Shown one piece after another: positions 62,458 through 64,000 of a stretch of 64,000 nt of DNA (the first letter of the stretch is position 1; each line of letters begins with the position of its first letter). The stretch lies in contig NZ_RHOU01000001.1 in NCBI RefSeq assembly GCF_003946645.1, positions 372,001 through 436,000 of the forward strand, in the 5' to 3' direction. Position numbers and translations under genes: made by a program. Origin of the DNA: Lapidilactobacillus wuchangensis. GTDB lineage: Bacteria; Bacillota; Bacilli; Lactobacillales; Lactobacillaceae. The notes under the pieces were generated by a model, which had not been told where the DNA came from, searched no databases, and saw only the letters and a list, made by a program, of their open reading frames with translations.

Positions 62458-63585
62458 TTAATGCCGAATTCTGAAAAATTTTTTAGCGATAAAACCTAAC
62501 ATGAAACAAAATAATGCCCATCCTAACAGGACTAAGCAACCAGTTGCCGGCTGCAAAGCGACTGGATTGACGCCTAACGATAATGAATTACGGCCCACAA
62601 TAACCTTTGGCAAATCAAAATACGACCAAGGCAACCATTTAGCCCAAGGATTAGCGCTCATTTGTAACTGACTGAGACCAACAAACAATACTAAATTAAG
62701 ACTTAGCGAAACAACATATGAACGGGTGAAGGCTGAAATCAAATAATTGGCACTGATAATTAATAGGCTAACGGCCAGTAAAATTAATAAAGTCCACTTA
62801 AGAAATGTGGCCGAAGTAACCAAAGTGCTGGTCACAGAATCTTTGGTGCCGGCTAAAGGATAAGCCAAATCGCCAAAACCGTTTTTGAATCCTAAAAAAA
62901 GACTGATCGGCAATAACGACAAAATCAGCATTAGCACACTGAGCAGACTAAAAGCCGCCACTTTAGTCACAATTTTTTTGAAAGGCGCTTCTGGCACTAA
63001 ATTTAGGAAATTAGTTGCCGCCGGATCGTGATCGGAAATGAAAATTGGTGCATTTAATATAATCAATACTAAAATAAAAATAATCACCGGTACATTTTCA
63101 GCAAATAAATTAGTCAAGTAATTAATCATCGGCACTTGTTTACTGTTAGTGCTGTACAGCGTGATCTGCTGGTTCACCTTGTATGCCAGTTCTTTTACTA
63201 GCACTTCTTGATCAATCCTTGGTCGACTAGATAATTGTCCCGCAGTCATCATTTTCAAGTTAAAGCGCTCATAGTGATATAAAGCGCGATTAATCCGAGG
63301 TACATTCTGGGGCGTATTACCTGCGGCCATCGTTGTTTCGACCTGTTCAAGTAAGCGAATCACTTTTTTGGTATTGTGATAAGCACCTTGGGCCGCTTTA
63401 ACTGACTTCAGGTCTTCGGCCGATTCACGTTCATCTGCTAAAAGTTGCTGGTATTGTTGCTGTTCCCAACTAAATGTGTCGTTTTGAATTTTTTGGTAAT
63501 TATAAAATGTTAGTGTCACCAGCAACAACGCCAATAGCCAATTCGTTTTATTTTTAAGAAAACGAGTTAATTCAAATCTAATCAT
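62458..63585 (-). CDS. ABC-2-type exporter permease, module C
   Basis: A 375-residue membrane protein starting MIRFELTRFLKNKTNW. One helix (about 15-28) is followed by a charged external region of about 135 residues (with AEDLKSVKAAQGAYHN) and six helices. The motif FKNGFGDLAYPLAGTKDS resembles GLGDLLYPVQNW in the module A permease, supporting common ancestry. It overlaps the ATPase gene by 8 bp. Confidence 0.75.
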   Translation of the reverse strand: MIRFELTRFLKNKTNWLLALLLVTLTFYNYQKIQNDTFSWEQQQYQQLLADERESAEDLKSVKAAQGAYHNTKKVIRLLEQVETTMAAGNTPQNVPRINRALYHYERFNLKMMTAGQLSSRPRIDQEVLVKELAYKVNQQITLYSTNSKQVPMINYLTNLFAENVPVIIFILVLIILNAPIFISDHDPAATNFLNLVPEAPFKKIVTKVAAFSLLSVLMLILSLLPISLFLGFKNGFGDLAYPLAGTKDSVTSTLVTSATFLKWTLLILLAVSLLIISANYLISAFTRSYVVSLSLNLVLFVGLSQLQMSANPWAKWLPWSYFDLPKVIVGRNSLSLGVNPVALQPATGCLVLLGWALFCFMLGFIAKKFFRIRH

Positions 63586-64000
63586 GATTAACTACCTCAT
63601 CAGCATATACTCGTAAATAAGTTGTTTTTAATTCGGTAGTTGTCGGTTGCTCCAGCTCTTGAACAATGACACCTTGCTTCAAAAACACCACGTGATTACA
63701 AAGCTCGCTAACATTGTCGAGGATATGGGAAGAAATCAGAACGGTTTTGTTACGGTCGGCATATTTTTGCAAGGCATGTGAGAAGACGTGTAAGTTTGTT
63801 GGATCTAAACCATTCATTGGTTCGTCAAGAATTAAGATTGGGGCGCTACTCAATAACGCCATTGCCAACAATAATTGCTGCTTCATCCCCAGTGAGTATT
63901 TGCCAATTCGCCAATCAACAAATTCATTAATTCGCGTTTGCAGAATGATTTCTGCTAGTTCTGTTGTTGAATGCCAAGCTTTTTTTACGTATCGCAAATA
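63578..64000 (-). CDS. ABC transporter ATPase, module C (partial, cut by the window end)
   Basis: The C-terminal 140 residues of an ABC ATPase; the frame stays open to the last base, so the start and Walker A lie beyond 64000. The signature YSLGMKQQ, Walker B LILDEPMNGLDP and the switch histidine in SSHILDN are visible. It is the third paralogous ATPase in this 8-kb cluster. Confidence 0.88.
   Translation of the reverse strand, partial: YLRYVKKAWHSTTELAEIILQTRINEFVDWRIGKYSLGMKQQLLLAMALLSSAPILILDEPMNGLDPTNLHVFSHALQKYADRNKTVLISSHILDNVSELCNHVVFLKQGVIVQELEQPTTTELKTTYLRVYADEVVNHD

Overview
The window looks like chromosome from a low-GC Gram-positive of the order Lactobacillales, probably family Lactobacillaceae. 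The evidence is the gene order of the division and cell-wall (dcw) cluster, EzrA and SepF, MinC/MinD without MinE, T-box and THI-box leaders, Firmicutes-type ribosome binding sites, and small genes typical of lactobacilli (DUF3397, DUF4044, YueI, DUF1054). I did not identify the species.

1-12.5 kb (minus strand) is a nearly complete dcw operon. In order of transcription it reads DUF3397, mraZ, rsmH, ftsL, a PASTA-type PBP2X/FtsI, mraY, murD, murG, divIB, ftsA, ftsZ, sepF, yggT. MraZ-type operator repeats overlap the first promoter, and a second promoter candidate precedes ftsA. 12.6-16.3 kb holds a tiny DUF4044 gene, the thiamine ECF component ThiT under a TPP riboswitch, and a polar amino-acid ABC transporter under a T-box leader. 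16.3-31.5 kb holds minCD, mreBCD (with a terminator between mreB and mreC), radC, folC, valS with its T-box, rex, thiI plus a cysteine desulfurase, and ezrA. 31.6-42.2 kb is a mixed housekeeping region: free-methionine-sulfoxide reductase, rpsD, a GNAT acetyltransferase, a HIT protein, DUF1054, YueI, rarA, a probable 6S RNA, a universal stress protein, a HAD phosphatase, DUF2785 and a flavodoxin.

42.5-52.8 kb is a complete type I-C CRISPR-Cas system. It has 27 repeats and 26 spacers, a leader, and cas2-cas1-cas4-cas7-cas8c-cas5c on the minus strand. An internal Cas11c start with a strong ribosome binding site lies inside cas8c. cas3 is unusually placed divergently, with its own start region. 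A single degenerate repeat of a different sequence lies beyond cas3, next to a tRNA-Leu gene.

53-64 kb holds an MFS transporter, a pentapeptide-repeat protein, a tRNA-Gly and three neighbouring paralogous ABC-2-type exporter modules; the last ATPase is cut by the window end.

The most unusual content is a family of large structured intergenic repeats. Three composite copies (about 560, 570 and 845 bp) lie between rex and thiI, between msrC and rpsD, and between rarA and the 6S RNA gene; one solo fragment lies near 35.05 kb. Each composite consists of two inverted copies of a unit of about 150 nt around a long central hairpin. The unit has an outer stem and two inner hairpins whose sequences change between copies while base pairing is kept, so the structure itself appears to be maintained. 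I do not recognise this family.
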